From Clostridium tertium (GTDB lineage Bacteria; Bacillota; Clostridia; Clostridiales; Clostridiaceae): 64,000 nt of DNA. A program made the position numbers and the translations under genes. Positions 48,647-57,820 of this stretch are shown piece by piece. The DNA is taken from the NCBI RefSeq assembly GCF_017873245.1, contig NZ_JAGGJY010000001.1:558001-622000 (forward strand). The letters are read 5' to 3'. The notes beneath the pieces are model-generated. The model was not told the origin of the DNA. It was given only the letters and a program-made list of their open reading frames with translations, and ran no database searches. Positions within the stretch are counted from its first letter, which is position 1; each line of letters starts with the position of its first letter.

Positions 48647-50017
48647 ATGGGTGAGAAGAGATATTTAAAATGGTATAATAAAGTTGGTTATGGTTCGGGA
48701 GACATTGCAGGAAATGTGGTTTTTGCTTTTGTATCATCATTTGTTATGATTTATCTGACAAATAGTATTGGGTTAAATGCTGGTATTATTGGTAGTTTAA
48801 TTGCTGTTTCAAAACTATTTGATGGAATAACTGATTTGTTTTTCGGAGTTATGATTGACAAGACAAACAGTAAGATTGGAAAAGCAAGACCGTGGATGTT
48901 AGGTGCATTTGTAGGATGTGCAATTACGTTAGTTGCTCTTTTTGCAATTCCAGTTGAGTTAGGAGAGTTTGCAAAATATGCATGGTTCTTTATTGCATAT
49001 GTCCTATTACACGCAGTCTTTTATACGGCAAATAATATTGCATACTCTACATTGACAGCTTTAATAACTAGAAATAGTAAAGAGCGAGTGCAAATGGGAT
49101 CTATACGATTTATATTTGCGTTTGCTACAAGCCTTTTAATTCAGACAATTACAGTTAGTGCGGTAGAGGTATTTGGCGGGGGGGCTACTGGTTGGCGTAC
49201 AATTGCAATTATTTATGCCATTATTGGATTAATTGTAAACACAATTTCTGTTTTTTCAGTAAAGGAATTACCTGCTGAAGAACTTTATGATACAACTCTT
49301 CAGAAAGGAGAAAAAAAAGAAAAACAATATAGTTTTATTGAAATTGTTAAATTATTAGTATCAAATAAATACTATCTGATTATTTTAGTTGTTGATGTCT
49401 TACGACAAGTTTATTCTGCAATGATTAACATGGGTATTTATTTTATGACATATGTATTGGGAAGTGAAAAATTATTTGGAGTATTTTCTTGGGCAATTAA
49501 TATTCCTATTATTATTGGTTTATCCATTACTCCTATGATTATGGCAAAAATGAATGGGCAGTATAAAGTAAATGCAGCAGGATATGTAATTGCGGCTATT
49601 GGACGTACACTTGTTGTAGTAGCAGGATATATTGGTAACTTGCCATTGATGTTGGTATTTACTGGACTAGCTGCCTTTGGTATGAGTGCTTTTCAGGGAG
49701 GTTTAAATGCCCTTATCGTACAATGTTCAGAGTACACATATTTGAAAACACGTAAGAGAATTGATGGTTCTATGTATTCATGTACTTCTTTCGGATTGAA
49801 AATTGGAGGTGGAATTGGAACAGCGATTGCAGGATGGTTACTTGCATATAGTGGCTTTGATGCTTCCTTGGCAACTCAAAGTCAATCATGTATTAATATG
49901 CTTTACATTATGTATCTTTGGATACCTATGTTCATCAATATTATTATTGCAATTTTGTTGATGGGATTAGATGTTGAGAAAGCAAATGGACGTTTAAGAT
50001 CAAAAATTGAGGCCTAG
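48647..50017 (+). CDS. GPH family sugar:cation symporter
   Basis: A 456-residue MFS carrier with 12 helices of the glycoside-pentoside-hexuronide family (MelB/LacS/YicJ type). Signatures are KVGYGSGDIAGNVVFAF at the start, DGITDLFFGVMIDKTNSKIG and KARPWML in the first loop, and an even spread of helices to residue 445. The start is 12 bases after the sulfatase stop with AAGGAG, so the two are co-transcribed. It probably imports the sulfated oligo- or monosaccharide desulfated by the sulfatase; the nature of the sugar is not known. Confidence 0.9.
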   Translation: MGEKRYLKWYNKVGYGSGDIAGNVVFAFVSSFVMIYLTNSIGLNAGIIGSLIAVSKLFDGITDLFFGVMIDKTNSKIGKARPWMLGAFVGCAITLVALFAIPVELGEFAKYAWFFIAYVLLHAVFYTANNIAYSTLTALITRNSKERVQMGSIRFIFAFATSLLIQTITVSAVEVFGGGATGWRTIAIIYAIIGLIVNTISVFSVKELPAEELYDTTLQKGEKKEKQYSFIEIVKLLVSNKYYLIILVVDVLRQVYSAMINMGIYFMTYVLGSEKLFGVFSWAINIPIIIGLSITPMIMAKMNGQYKVNAAGYVIAAIGRTLVVVAGYIGNLPLMLVFTGLAAFGMSAFQGGLNALIVQCSEYTYLKTRKRIDGSMYSCTSFGLKIGGGIGTAIAGWLLAYSGFDASLATQSQSCINMLYIMYLWIPMFINIIIAILLMGLDVEKANGRLRSKIEA

Positions 50018-50239
50018 TTTTTTATATAATTGACTAATTGTATTATGATAAAGGTTGATGTTTGTTCATTAGCCTTTATTAATTTTAAAAGTTCAAGTAT
50101 GCTATAGATTGAAAAATTACTTATATTCATTTAGTTAGTGTAATCTTTGTATAATCAGAATTATTATGTATGGTTTTATAATGGAATCTGAAAATAATTA
50201 ATTGATAAAGAAAATAGAAAAAAAGTGAAGGAGATAGGT

Positions 50240-51385
50240 ATGCCAAACATTACGGTTATGATTAAGCCAGCATCAGGATTATGTAACATAAGATGTGATT
50301 ATTGTTTTTATTCAGATGAAATACAAAATAGAGAATCTCCATGCTTAGAAATTATGGATTATGAAGTAATTGAGCGGGTCGTACAAAAAACGTTGTCTTT
50401 TGCAACTGGGCATTGTAATTATTTATTTCAAGGTGGAGAACCAACATTAGCAGGAATTTCTTTCTTTGAAAAATGGTTAGAATATGAGAAACGTTATAAT
50501 GTAAATAATGTAGAGATAAGTCATTCAATCCAGACGAATGGTTATTTATTGAATAAGGAGTGGTGTGGTTTTTTATCTAAAAATAGGTTTCTTATAGGGT
50601 TATCTATTGATGGGATTAAATCAACACATGATTTATATAGGAAAGATTATTCAGGGCAGGGGACTTTTGAAAATGTAATAAATTCAGCCAATTTGCTTAA
50701 GGATGCAAATATAGAATTTAATATTTTAACAGTGGTTAACAGTAAAACAGCTCCTGAGATTCAGAAGATCTATGAGTTTTATAAAAAGCAAGGATTTATA
50801 TGGCAGCAGTATATAGCTTGTCTAGATCCAATAGGAGTAGATCAAGGAAAAAAAGAATATTCTCTTACGCCAAAAGTATACGGACAGTTTTTGATAGAGC
50901 TATTTAAGATGTGGGAAAAGGATTTTTATCAAGGCACGCAACCATATATAAGGCAGTTTGAAAATTATATAGGAATACTTATGGGAGCGCCTATAGAATC
51001 ATGTGAGCAAAGAGGAAGTTGTAGTTTTCAGACTATAGTGGAAGCTGACGGTAGTGTATATCCTTGTGATTTTTATGCTATGGATTCGTATAAACTAGGA
51101 AATTTTCTTGTTGATACTTTTGATAACATTAATCATCAACGAAGGATAATTAGGTTTGTTGAACAATCTTATAATCATGCAGAAAGTTGCAAAAATTGTG
51201 CTTATTTTGGAATTTGTAGAGGTGGGTGTCGCAGACATAGAGAACAGTTTTGCGAGGAAGAAGGGATTAATTATTTTTGTGAAGCATATAAAATGTTTTT
51301 TGATGAATGTTTATCAGATATAAAAAAAATAGCAATTCAATGCTTGAAATACGATAATAAATCTAGTTTCAGAATCAACAGCTAG
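50240..51385 (+). CDS. Anaerobic sulfatase-maturating enzyme (radical SAM/SPASM)
   Basis: A 381-residue radical SAM enzyme that oxidises the active-site cysteine of sulfatases to formylglycine without oxygen. The SAM-binding cluster is C15-x3-C19-x2-C22 in GLCNIRCDYCFYSD; GGEPTLAG follows. The C-terminal SPASM domain binds two more [4Fe-4S] clusters, with cysteines in ESCEQRGSC, YPCDFYAMD and CKNCAYFGICRGGC. It stands about 220 bases after the symporter. ATG 50240 follows AAGGAG, so the longer GTG start at 50225 is rejected. The pairing with a Cys-type sulfatase is exactly what the chemistry demands. Confidence 0.94.
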   Translation: MPNITVMIKPASGLCNIRCDYCFYSDEIQNRESPCLEIMDYEVIERVVQKTLSFATGHCNYLFQGGEPTLAGISFFEKWLEYEKRYNVNNVEISHSIQTNGYLLNKEWCGFLSKNRFLIGLSIDGIKSTHDLYRKDYSGQGTFENVINSANLLKDANIEFNILTVVNSKTAPEIQKIYEFYKKQGFIWQQYIACLDPIGVDQGKKEYSLTPKVYGQFLIELFKMWEKDFYQGTQPYIRQFENYIGILMGAPIESCEQRGSCSFQTIVEADGSVYPCDFYAMDSYKLGNFLVDTFDNINHQRRIIRFVEQSYNHAESCKNCAYFGICRGGCRRHREQFCEEEGINYFCEAYKMFFDECLSDIKKIAIQCLKYDNKSSFRINS

Positions 51386-52201
51386 CCATAGATAATATCT
51401 TTCACAATTAATGAATACAAAATTGTATTGAAATAATTAGTGAAAAGTTAAGAATATCAATATGTAGAGGTGTTAAGTTTATGACTTAATTATAAATATA
51501 AAATATATAATATTATATATGAAAATAGAAAAATTGATTAATACAGAGAAATGAAATATAATCATTAATATAATGCATATGAATGAATAAGCTTAGAGCA
51601 TAGATTCGGAAGAATAGAATTAATTGCATTATTGCAAGGCGATATGAGCATAGAAATTTAAGAGAAGAAATTAAATCAAACTCGGGAAATACGAATATTT
51701 TTAAGACTTATAAAAAAAGATGTAAAAGCATGCATTGTTAATCTATGAAATTAGCAATAGGCTTTTTACATCTTTTTTATATGGAATGTGTAAGTCTATT
51801 TGTCGTAGATATAAGTTGCAAAACTTTGCAATAATGAGTTTTTCAAAAGTTCTTTATTTTATAGTAAAAAATTATAAAGACAAAGAGCATTAGATAAAAC
51901 AATAGATTCTATTGGAGAGGGATGTGGAAATTATTCAGTGATTAGATTAACATTTCTTCATTCAGGAATAAAAGCTATAAATTCTGGGAATGGAGAAGGT
52001 GATTATCCTATGATGGGGAGTATATTATAGTAATTGATAATGGGTAATGAATAATTGATAATTATGGATTATTAATCTTAACAATATTTTTTGTTAAGAT
52101 TTTTTTTATTTATTTTTAATGGTAACAAATTATATTCTTATCCGTATATATAGATATATATCAATATATATTATTAAAATTCTACTTTAATTTATTGTAT
52201 A
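51386..52201. other. Long non-coding stretch with an orphan C-terminal fragment
   Basis: No complete gene is seen. A strong hairpin occurs at 51714-51779: AAAGATGTAAAAGC pairs with GCTTTTTACATCTTT, with an inner stem, and T-rich tail, so some transcript ends here. From about 51886 to a TAG at 52028 the plus strand stays open for 47 codons (including IDSIGEGCGNYSVIRLTFLH and AINSGNGEGDYPMMG), without a start; I do not recognise it. A second terminator follows at 52074-52108 (AATCTTAACAA with TTGTTAAGATT and eight T). Confidence 0.5.
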
Positions 52202-52252
52202 TTGACATATTATGCATGGGAATTTATAGTTATAAATAGATATAAATCTATA
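52202..52252 (+). promoter_or_regulatory. Promoter and candidate ArsR operator
   Basis: TTGACA (52202-52207) and TATAGT (52225-52230) are 17 bases apart. Just downstream ATAGAT-ATAA-ATCTAT (52237-52252) is a perfect inverted repeat over the expected start of transcription, a suitable place for ArsR binding. Confidence 0.65.
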
Positions 52253-52266
52253 TAAGGGGTGAATTT

Positions 52267-53016
52267 ATGAATAATAACTATGAAGAAAATGCTAAAATAT
52301 TTAAAGCATTAGGAGAGCCTAATAGATTGAAAATATTAGATATTTTATCTTGTGGAGAAAAATGTGCTTGTGAGTTGTTAGAAAGTTTTGAGTTTACTCA
52401 ACCTACATTGTCACATCATATAAAGGTTTTAACTGAATGTGGATTAGTGTTATCTAGAAAAGAAGGAATATGGAATTATTATAAATTACATATAACTAAT
52501 GCTAACAGATTAATCTTAAATTTAATGAATATTATTACTGATACAGAAGATTGTGTTTGTAAAGAAAAGGAAATGAATTTTAAAAATAATAAGAAAAAGG
52601 AGAAACTAAAAATGAAAAAGAAGGTAGCATTTATATGTGTTCATAACTCTTGTAGATCACAAATGGCGGAGGCATTAGGGAAATTATATGGAAGTGATGT
52701 TTTTGAAAGCTATTCAGCAGGTACTGAAACTAAGCCACAAATTAATCAAGATGCAGTAAGAATAATTAAGGATTTATACAATGTAGATATGAATGAAACT
52801 CAAAAATCTAAATTACTTACTGATATACCAGATATAGATATTGCAATAAAAATGGGGTGTAATGTTGTATGTCCTACTATATCAGCTAACCATATAGAGG
52901 ATTGGGGATTAGAAGATCCTACAGGAAAGTCTGATGAAGAATTTATTAAAATTGCCAAAACTATAGAAGAAAAGGTTAGGGATTTAGTAAGAAGAATTAA
53001 TGAAAATAAAATATAG
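52267..53016 (+). CDS. Fusion of ArsR repressor and ArsC arsenate reductase
   Basis: A single 249-residue frame. Residues 1-95 are an ArsR/SmtB winged helix (NAKIFKALGEPNRLKILDIL, TQPTLSHHIKVL) with arsenite-sensing cysteines C29, C33 and C35. Residues 96-115 are a lysine-rich linker. Residues 116-249 are a thioredoxin-coupled arsenate reductase of the low-molecular-weight phosphatase fold: P-loop C124-V-H-N-S-C-R130 and the shuttle cysteines C198 and C202 in MGCNVVCP. Inside the linker AAGGAG (52597-52602) precedes ATG 52612, so ArsC could also be made alone. The reductase turns arsenate into arsenite for the Acr3 pump encoded next. Confidence 0.92.
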   Translation: MNNNYEENAKIFKALGEPNRLKILDILSCGEKCACELLESFEFTQPTLSHHIKVLTECGLVLSRKEGIWNYYKLHITNANRLILNLMNIITDTEDCVCKEKEMNFKNNKKKEKLKMKKKVAFICVHNSCRSQMAEALGKLYGSDVFESYSAGTETKPQINQDAVRIIKDLYNVDMNETQKSKLLTDIPDIDIAIKMGCNVVCPTISANHIEDWGLEDPTGKSDEEFIKIAKTIEEKVRDLVRRINENKI

Positions 53017-53025
53017 GAGGTAAAT

Positions 53026-54081
53026 ATGGGGAAAGAAAATGGTGGAAATGGATTAGGTATATTTGAAAAATATCTAACAGTATGGGTTGCATTTTGTATT
53101 GTAATAGGTATTTTAATAGGACAGTTACTGCCTATTATACCAGAAACATTGAACAAGTTTGAATATTACAATGTATCAATACCAGTAGCTATCTTAATAT
53201 GGCTTATGATATATCCAATGATGTTAAAAATAGATTTTTCAAGTATTTTAAATACTACTAAAAAACCTAAAGGACTCATTGTAACATGTACTACAAACTG
53301 GCTAATAAAGCCATTTACAATGTATGTAATAGCAGCATTTTTCTTACTGATAGTATTTAAAGGAGTTATTGCGTCAGATTTAGCTAAGGAATATTTGGCA
53401 GGTGCGGTTTTATTAGGAGCAGCACCTTGTACAGCAATGGTATTTGTATGGAGTCACTTGACTAAAGGTGATCCAGCTTATACCTTAATTCAAGTAGCAG
53501 TAAATGATTTAATCATTTTAATTGCATTTACACCTATAGTAGCATTTTTATTAGGTGTTAGCGATGTTTCAATACCATTTGCAACCCTAATATTATCAAC
53601 TGCATTATTTGTTGTAATTCCTTTAGTACTAGGATATATTACTCGAACTATAGTAGTTAAAAATAAAGGAACTGATTATTTTGAAAATATATTTTTAAAG
53701 AAGTTCGATAACGTAACAATAGTAGGATTACTTTTAACTTTAATAATATTATTTTCATTCCAAGGTGATACTATATTAAGTAATCCAATTCATATACTAT
53801 TAATTGCTATTCCCCTTACAATACAAACATTTTTTATATTTGGATTTGCATATATTTGGGCAAAACTTTGGAAGTTACCTCATAATATTGCAGCACCAGC
53901 AGGTATGATAGGAGCAAGTAATTTCTTTGAACTTTCAGTTGCAGTAGCTATTTCTCTTTTTGGATTACAATCAGGTGCTGCACTAGCAACAGTTGTAGGA
54001 GTATTAGTTGAGGTTCCGGTGATGTTAACATTAGTTAAGATCGCAAACAAAACAAGAAAGTGGTTTCCTATTGAAAAATAG
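53026..54081 (+). CDS. Acr3-type arsenite efflux permease
   Basis: A 351-residue membrane carrier with ten helices that expels arsenite. The opening IFEKYLTVWVAFCIVIGILI and the conserved cysteine C135 in LLGAAPCTAMVFVWSHL, together with QVAVNDLIILIAF and the terminal VGVLVEVPVML, identify the Acr3 family. The start lies 10 bases after the ArsR-ArsC stop with AGGAGG; the genes form an operon induced through the ArsR part of the fusion. Confidence 0.94.
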   Translation: MGKENGGNGLGIFEKYLTVWVAFCIVIGILIGQLLPIIPETLNKFEYYNVSIPVAILIWLMIYPMMLKIDFSSILNTTKKPKGLIVTCTTNWLIKPFTMYVIAAFFLLIVFKGVIASDLAKEYLAGAVLLGAAPCTAMVFVWSHLTKGDPAYTLIQVAVNDLIILIAFTPIVAFLLGVSDVSIPFATLILSTALFVVIPLVLGYITRTIVVKNKGTDYFENIFLKKFDNVTIVGLLLTLIILFSFQGDTILSNPIHILLIAIPLTIQTFFIFGFAYIWAKLWKLPHNIAAPAGMIGASNFFELSVAVAISLFGLQSGAALATVVGVLVEVPVMLTLVKIANKTRKWFPIEK

Positions 54082-54125
54082 GGGAGAGTACATTTATTAA
54101 TAATAGAAAGGAGGTTGTATATTTT

Positions 54126-54323
54126 ATGAAATGGGAATATAAAGTTGTTGAAATAAGTTCAATGAAAGGTTTAGGAAATTCAGAGGAATTACAAAAAGAA
54201 CTTAATGATTATGGAAATTTAGGCTGGGAGCTAGTTGGAGTTTTAACGAAGCCACATGAAGGCGTAGGATGGATTCCAAAACCTGACGATGGTTCAGTAA
54301 TATTTAAAAGAGAAATTGTCTAA
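54126..54323 (+). CDS. DUF4177 small protein
   Basis: A 65-residue protein with the DUF4177 pattern: KWEYKVVEISS at the start, LQKELNDYGNLGWELVGVL in the middle and a C-terminal VIFKREIV. The family is small, widespread and uncharacterised. GAAAGGAGG precedes the ATG, and it follows the acr3 gene by 45 bases with no terminator in between, so it belongs to the arsenic operon. Its role there is unknown. Confidence 0.8.
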   Translation: MKWEYKVVEISSMKGLGNSEELQKELNDYGNLGWELVGVLTKPHEGVGWIPKPDDGSVIFKREIV

Positions 54324-54754
54324 TTATAAGAAGATAAAAAATTATTAATTTGTTTAATAAAATATAGAATTATGTAATAAAGGTGAGTGTATGGTTTTAA
54401 ATATAAAAATAGCCAGTATAGAATTAATTAATGGTCCGCTAAAACACATAAATTAAATTTTATATACTAGCCAATTTTATTATATAATATATAGAGGAAT
54501 AGAGTAAAGTATTATATTTGCTCTATTTTTATGCTTATAATCAATAAAAGTAATATATTAATTACTAGATAGTATGGAATAATAAATGTAACTACTTAAG
54601 TAATAATTTGGATTACCTTAATTATTGAGTTAAAGATATTAGGTTGCTTTTTATTTGTATAAATATATTTTAAGATAGCGAACTTTTTTATATAAATAAG
54701 TGTATAATAAGTTCTATGAAATTTATAAAGTGTTGCAAGAAGGGATGAAGATAT
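54324..54754. other. Intergenic stretch with a terminator
   Basis: About 430 bases without a gene. An imperfect long inverted repeat lies near 54411-54473 (GCCAGTATA at one end, TATACTAGCC at the other). A clear terminator is at 54498-54531: AATAGAGTAAA pairs with TTTGCTCTATT, followed by TTTAT. The promoter of the DMT carrier gene should be in the last 100 bases. Confidence 0.55.
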
Positions 54755-55687
54755 TTGGATAAATCAAAATTTTATACTAAAAGATTAAATATAATTATAA
54801 TAGCAATAATTTGTACCTTCTTATGGGGAAGTGCTTTTCCTGCCATTAAAGTAGGATATGAAATCTTTAATATAGCAAGTAGTGATGTAGGTGCAAAACT
54901 TATATTTGCCGGATATAGATTTTTCTTGGCAGGAATTATTGTATTAATAATAAAGCTATTAATAAAGCAAAGCATCTTTGATTTAACTTTTAAAGATATG
55001 AAGGAAATTACAATATTAGGACTTGGACAAACAACTCTTCAATATATATTTTTCTATTTAGGAATGACATATACTACTGGAGTAAGAGGTTCAATTATAA
55101 ATGGGACAGGTACATTTTTTAGTATTATATTAGCACACTTTATTTATAAAAATGATAAGTTGAATTTCAATAAGATTTTAGGATGTATAGTAGGATTTGC
55201 AGGAGTTATAATTGTAAACCTTGGAGGATCTTCAGTTTTAGAAGGTGGTTTTTCCTTTAAAGGTGAAGGCTTTATAATGCTTGCAGCTTTTATGCTTTCA
55301 GTTTCATCAATATACAGTAAGAAGATAAGTCAAAATAAGGATGCATATACTATAACAGGTTATCAATTAGCTATAGGGGGACTAGCTTTAATAATAATAG
55401 GATATATATTAGGAGGAAATCTTATAAACTTTAATATTAAATCTACTTCATTATTACTATATATGGCATTATTATCATCAGTAGCATTTGCATTATGGTC
55501 ACAACTTTTAAAATACAATAAAGTTGGGGTGATTTCTGTTTTCAACTTTTTAATTCCTGTCTTTGGAACTATACTTTCAGCTATAGTACTTAAGGAAAAT
55601 ATATTTGATATAAAGATACTAATTGCTTTAATATTAGTTTGTGCTGGAATTTATTTAGTATATAAAAAGAAGGAAAGTGTAAATTAG
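54755..55687 (+). CDS. EamA/DMT family transporter
   Basis: A 310-residue membrane protein with ten helices arranged as two EamA repeats (IICTFLWGSAFPAIKVGYEI in the first, residues about 10-145; MLAAFMLSVSSIYSKKISQN in the second, 165-300). Members export small metabolites such as amino acids. The start is TTG 54755 with AAGGGATG upstream, since no ATG is suitably placed. It is a single-gene unit closed by a terminator. The substrate is unknown. Confidence 0.88.
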   Translation: MDKSKFYTKRLNIIIIAIICTFLWGSAFPAIKVGYEIFNIASSDVGAKLIFAGYRFFLAGIIVLIIKLLIKQSIFDLTFKDMKEITILGLGQTTLQYIFFYLGMTYTTGVRGSIINGTGTFFSIILAHFIYKNDKLNFNKILGCIVGFAGVIIVNLGGSSVLEGGFSFKGEGFIMLAAFMLSVSSIYSKKISQNKDAYTITGYQLAIGGLALIIIGYILGGNLINFNIKSTSLLLYMALLSSVAFALWSQLLKYNKVGVISVFNFLIPVFGTILSAIVLKENIFDIKILIALILVCAGIYLVYKKKESVN

Positions 55688-55704
55688 ATATATAGCTTAT
55701 AAAT

Positions 55705-55751
55705 AAAATAACTGTAATAAAGTTTATAGCTTTGTTACAGTTATTTTTTTA
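55705..55751 (+). terminator. Terminator after the DMT gene
   Basis: AAAATAACTGTAA (55706-55718) pairs with TTACAGTTATTTT (55735-55747), with further AAAG/CTTT pairing inside and a run of T after it. Confidence 0.85.
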
Positions 55752-56022
55752 TAGGAATTATAATATTCTTCATCCATGCATACATTCATAACTTTCACAT
55801 ACATAACCGCATGATTGTCACTTGATACAAGGTCTATATCCAAAACATATTTACAAATTATATATATTCACCAATATGAAAATATGTTGTATCATTATCT
55901 TATATAGTTTCAATTTTGCTGTTTTATTTAAAGATGTATTATAACTATTTTTAATACTATAATTTTATTTATGTAAATTAATTAATTGAAACAGAGACAA
56001 TAAAAAAGATTTGGAGAGAAAT
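55752..56022. other. Intergenic stretch before the sensor kinase
   Basis: No gene is recognised. A 40-codon open run without a start lies on the minus strand near 55735-55855 (including VLDIDLVSSDNHAVMYVKVM) and could be a remnant. No riboswitch motif was seen. Confidence 0.35.
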
Positions 56023-57174
56023 ATGGGGAAAAGTAAAGAACTATTATTGATACGATATATATCATTTATTATTTTAATAGCTCAAATTTTTATTGAAGAA
56101 AAAAATACAAGCCTTATTAGTCTAATATTTATTTTGATGTTTATAATAAACAATAATCTTAGAATATTTTACTTTAGAAATGATAAATTAACTATTTTTT
56201 CTATGATTGGTGAAATAATAATATCACCAATAGCTTATTTAAACTTTGGAGGAAGCATTTTATTTTATTTAATAGGAGTAACTATAGATGTCTTTACATT
56301 AAAATTTGAAAAAATAAAATATATCTTTTTGATTGTAATATCTTTAATATCACTATCTAGTAAATTTAATAAAAATATAGAAGATGGGTTTATCAATTTA
56401 GTTATTATGTTTATTTTTATAATTCTTTTAAATTACATATCTAGATTGCATAATACAAAAAGAGAAGCTCAAAGGTTATATGATAAGCTTAGAGTATCTG
56501 AGGAAAATTTAATTGAAACAAAAAAGCACCTTGAAGAATGTCTTACTTCAATAGAAGAGTTAACAGTACTTAAGGAAAGAAATAGAATATCAAGAGAAAT
56601 ACATGATAGTGTTGGACATTCTTTATCAACAGCTATGATTCAGCTATCTGCAATGGAAAGTATAGCCGATAAAGAAGGAAGCATGCTAAAAGATATGGCA
56701 AGTAACTTAAGAGATTTTATAAATGAGAGTTTTCAAGATGTTAAAAGGGCAGTAAGTGAACTTAAATCTGATGACTATGATAATTACAGAGGATTAATTA
56801 GAATTCAAGAGTTGTGTAAGAACTTTGAAAAGATGTCAGGTGTAGAAGTGAATATTATTTTATCAAAGGGTGATTGGACTCTTTCTACTAAACAAAGCAC
56901 TCACTTATATAGAATAACTCAAGAAGTTTTATCAAATGCTTTAAGACATGGAAAAGCATCTAAGATTAAAGTAATTATGAACTTTACAGAAAATGATTTT
57001 GTAATATCTTTTAAAGATAATGGCATAGGAACTGATATTATAAAAGAAAGTGGATTTGGACTTAAAAATATAAGAGAAAGATCTGAAGAAATAGATGGAA
57101 TAATTGATGTAAGTTCAGATATAGGAAAAGGATTTTTTATAAAGCTTGTAATTCCTAGAGAAAAGGAGAATTAG
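56023..57174 (+). CDS. NarL-class sensor histidine kinase
   Basis: A 383-residue membrane kinase. The N-terminal 145 residues contain about six helices with almost no loops, typical of sensors that detect membrane stress or work with an ABC exporter. A coiled-coil linker (KREAQRLYDKLRVSEENLIE) leads to the HisKA_3 dimerisation domain with the phospho-acceptor H194 in SREIHDSVGHSLSTAM. The ATPase domain has QEVLSNALRHGKAS (N box) and FKDNGIGTD (G1 box). TTG 56011 is in frame, but GGAGAG fits ATG 56023. The response regulator starts one base after its stop. Confidence 0.9.
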   Translation: MGKSKELLLIRYISFIILIAQIFIEEKNTSLISLIFILMFIINNNLRIFYFRNDKLTIFSMIGEIIISPIAYLNFGGSILFYLIGVTIDVFTLKFEKIKYIFLIVISLISLSSKFNKNIEDGFINLVIMFIFIILLNYISRLHNTKREAQRLYDKLRVSEENLIETKKHLEECLTSIEELTVLKERNRISREIHDSVGHSLSTAMIQLSAMESIADKEGSMLKDMASNLRDFINESFQDVKRAVSELKSDDYDNYRGLIRIQELCKNFEKMSGVEVNIILSKGDWTLSTKQSTHLYRITQEVLSNALRHGKASKIKVIMNFTENDFVISFKDNGIGTDIIKESGFGLKNIRERSEEIDGIIDVSSDIGKGFFIKLVIPREKEN

Positions 57175-57175
57175 G

Positions 57176-57820
57176 ATGGGGAAAATTAAAATATTAATTG
57201 TAGATGATGAAAAACTAATTAGAGAAGGCTTAAAAATTATGCTTTCAACTTTTGATGATATAGAAGTGGTTGATACTGCTGAAAATGGATATAAAGCTTT
57301 AGAGGTGTGTAAAAATAAAGATATAGATGTAGTTCTTATGGATATAAGAATGAAGGATTGTGATGGAGTAATGGGCACTAGACTTATTAAGGAGCAATTT
57401 ACTAAGATTAAAGTTATTATATTAACTACATTTAAAGATAAAGAATATATTCAAGATGCATTAAAATATGGAGCTTTTGGATATTTGTTAAAGGATAGTT
57501 CTCATCAGGTTATTTATGAAGGAATAAAAACAGCTTATATGGGAAATATGGTTGTTCATCCTGATGTTGCAAATGAAATTCTTAGCAATAACAATCATAA
57601 TTTAAATAATAAAGAAATAAAAAAATATGATTTTTCAGATAAAGAATTACAAATTATTAAATATATTGCTGAAGGATTAACTAATAAAGAAATCTCGGAA
57701 AAACTTTATTTATCAGAAGGGACTATAAAAAATAATATTACAAATATTTTAGCTAAGTTAAACCTTAGAGATAGAACACAAATTGCAATTTTTGCATTTA
57801 AAAACAGAATAGTGACTTAA
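57176..57820 (+). CDS. NarL/LuxR-type response regulator
   Basis: A 214-residue regulator. The receiver domain (1-125) has the acidic pocket D10-D11, the phosphorylated D56 in VVLMDIRMKD and K106 in YLLKDSS. The C-terminal domain (about 148-210) is a LuxR-type HTH (DKELQIIKYIAEGLTNKEIS, SEGTIKNNITNILAKL). It is translationally coupled to the kinase (AGGATG). Its stop codon lies within the palindrome TGACTTAAGTCA (57813-57824), a likely binding site, in front of the ABC exporter operon it probably controls. Confidence 0.92.
   Translation: MGKIKILIVDDEKLIREGLKIMLSTFDDIEVVDTAENGYKALEVCKNKDIDVVLMDIRMKDCDGVMGTRLIKEQFTKIKVIILTTFKDKEYIQDALKYGAFGYLLKDSSHQVIYEGIKTAYMGNMVVHPDVANEILSNNNHNLNNKEIKKYDFSDKELQIIKYIAEGLTNKEISEKLYLSEGTIKNNITNILAKLNLRDRTQIAIFAFKNRIVT

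Noticed and set aside
52800-53156. A 118-codon minus-strand frame spanning the arsC/acr3 junction
   Set aside because: It crosses the boundary of two well-supported plus-strand genes and has no supporting features.
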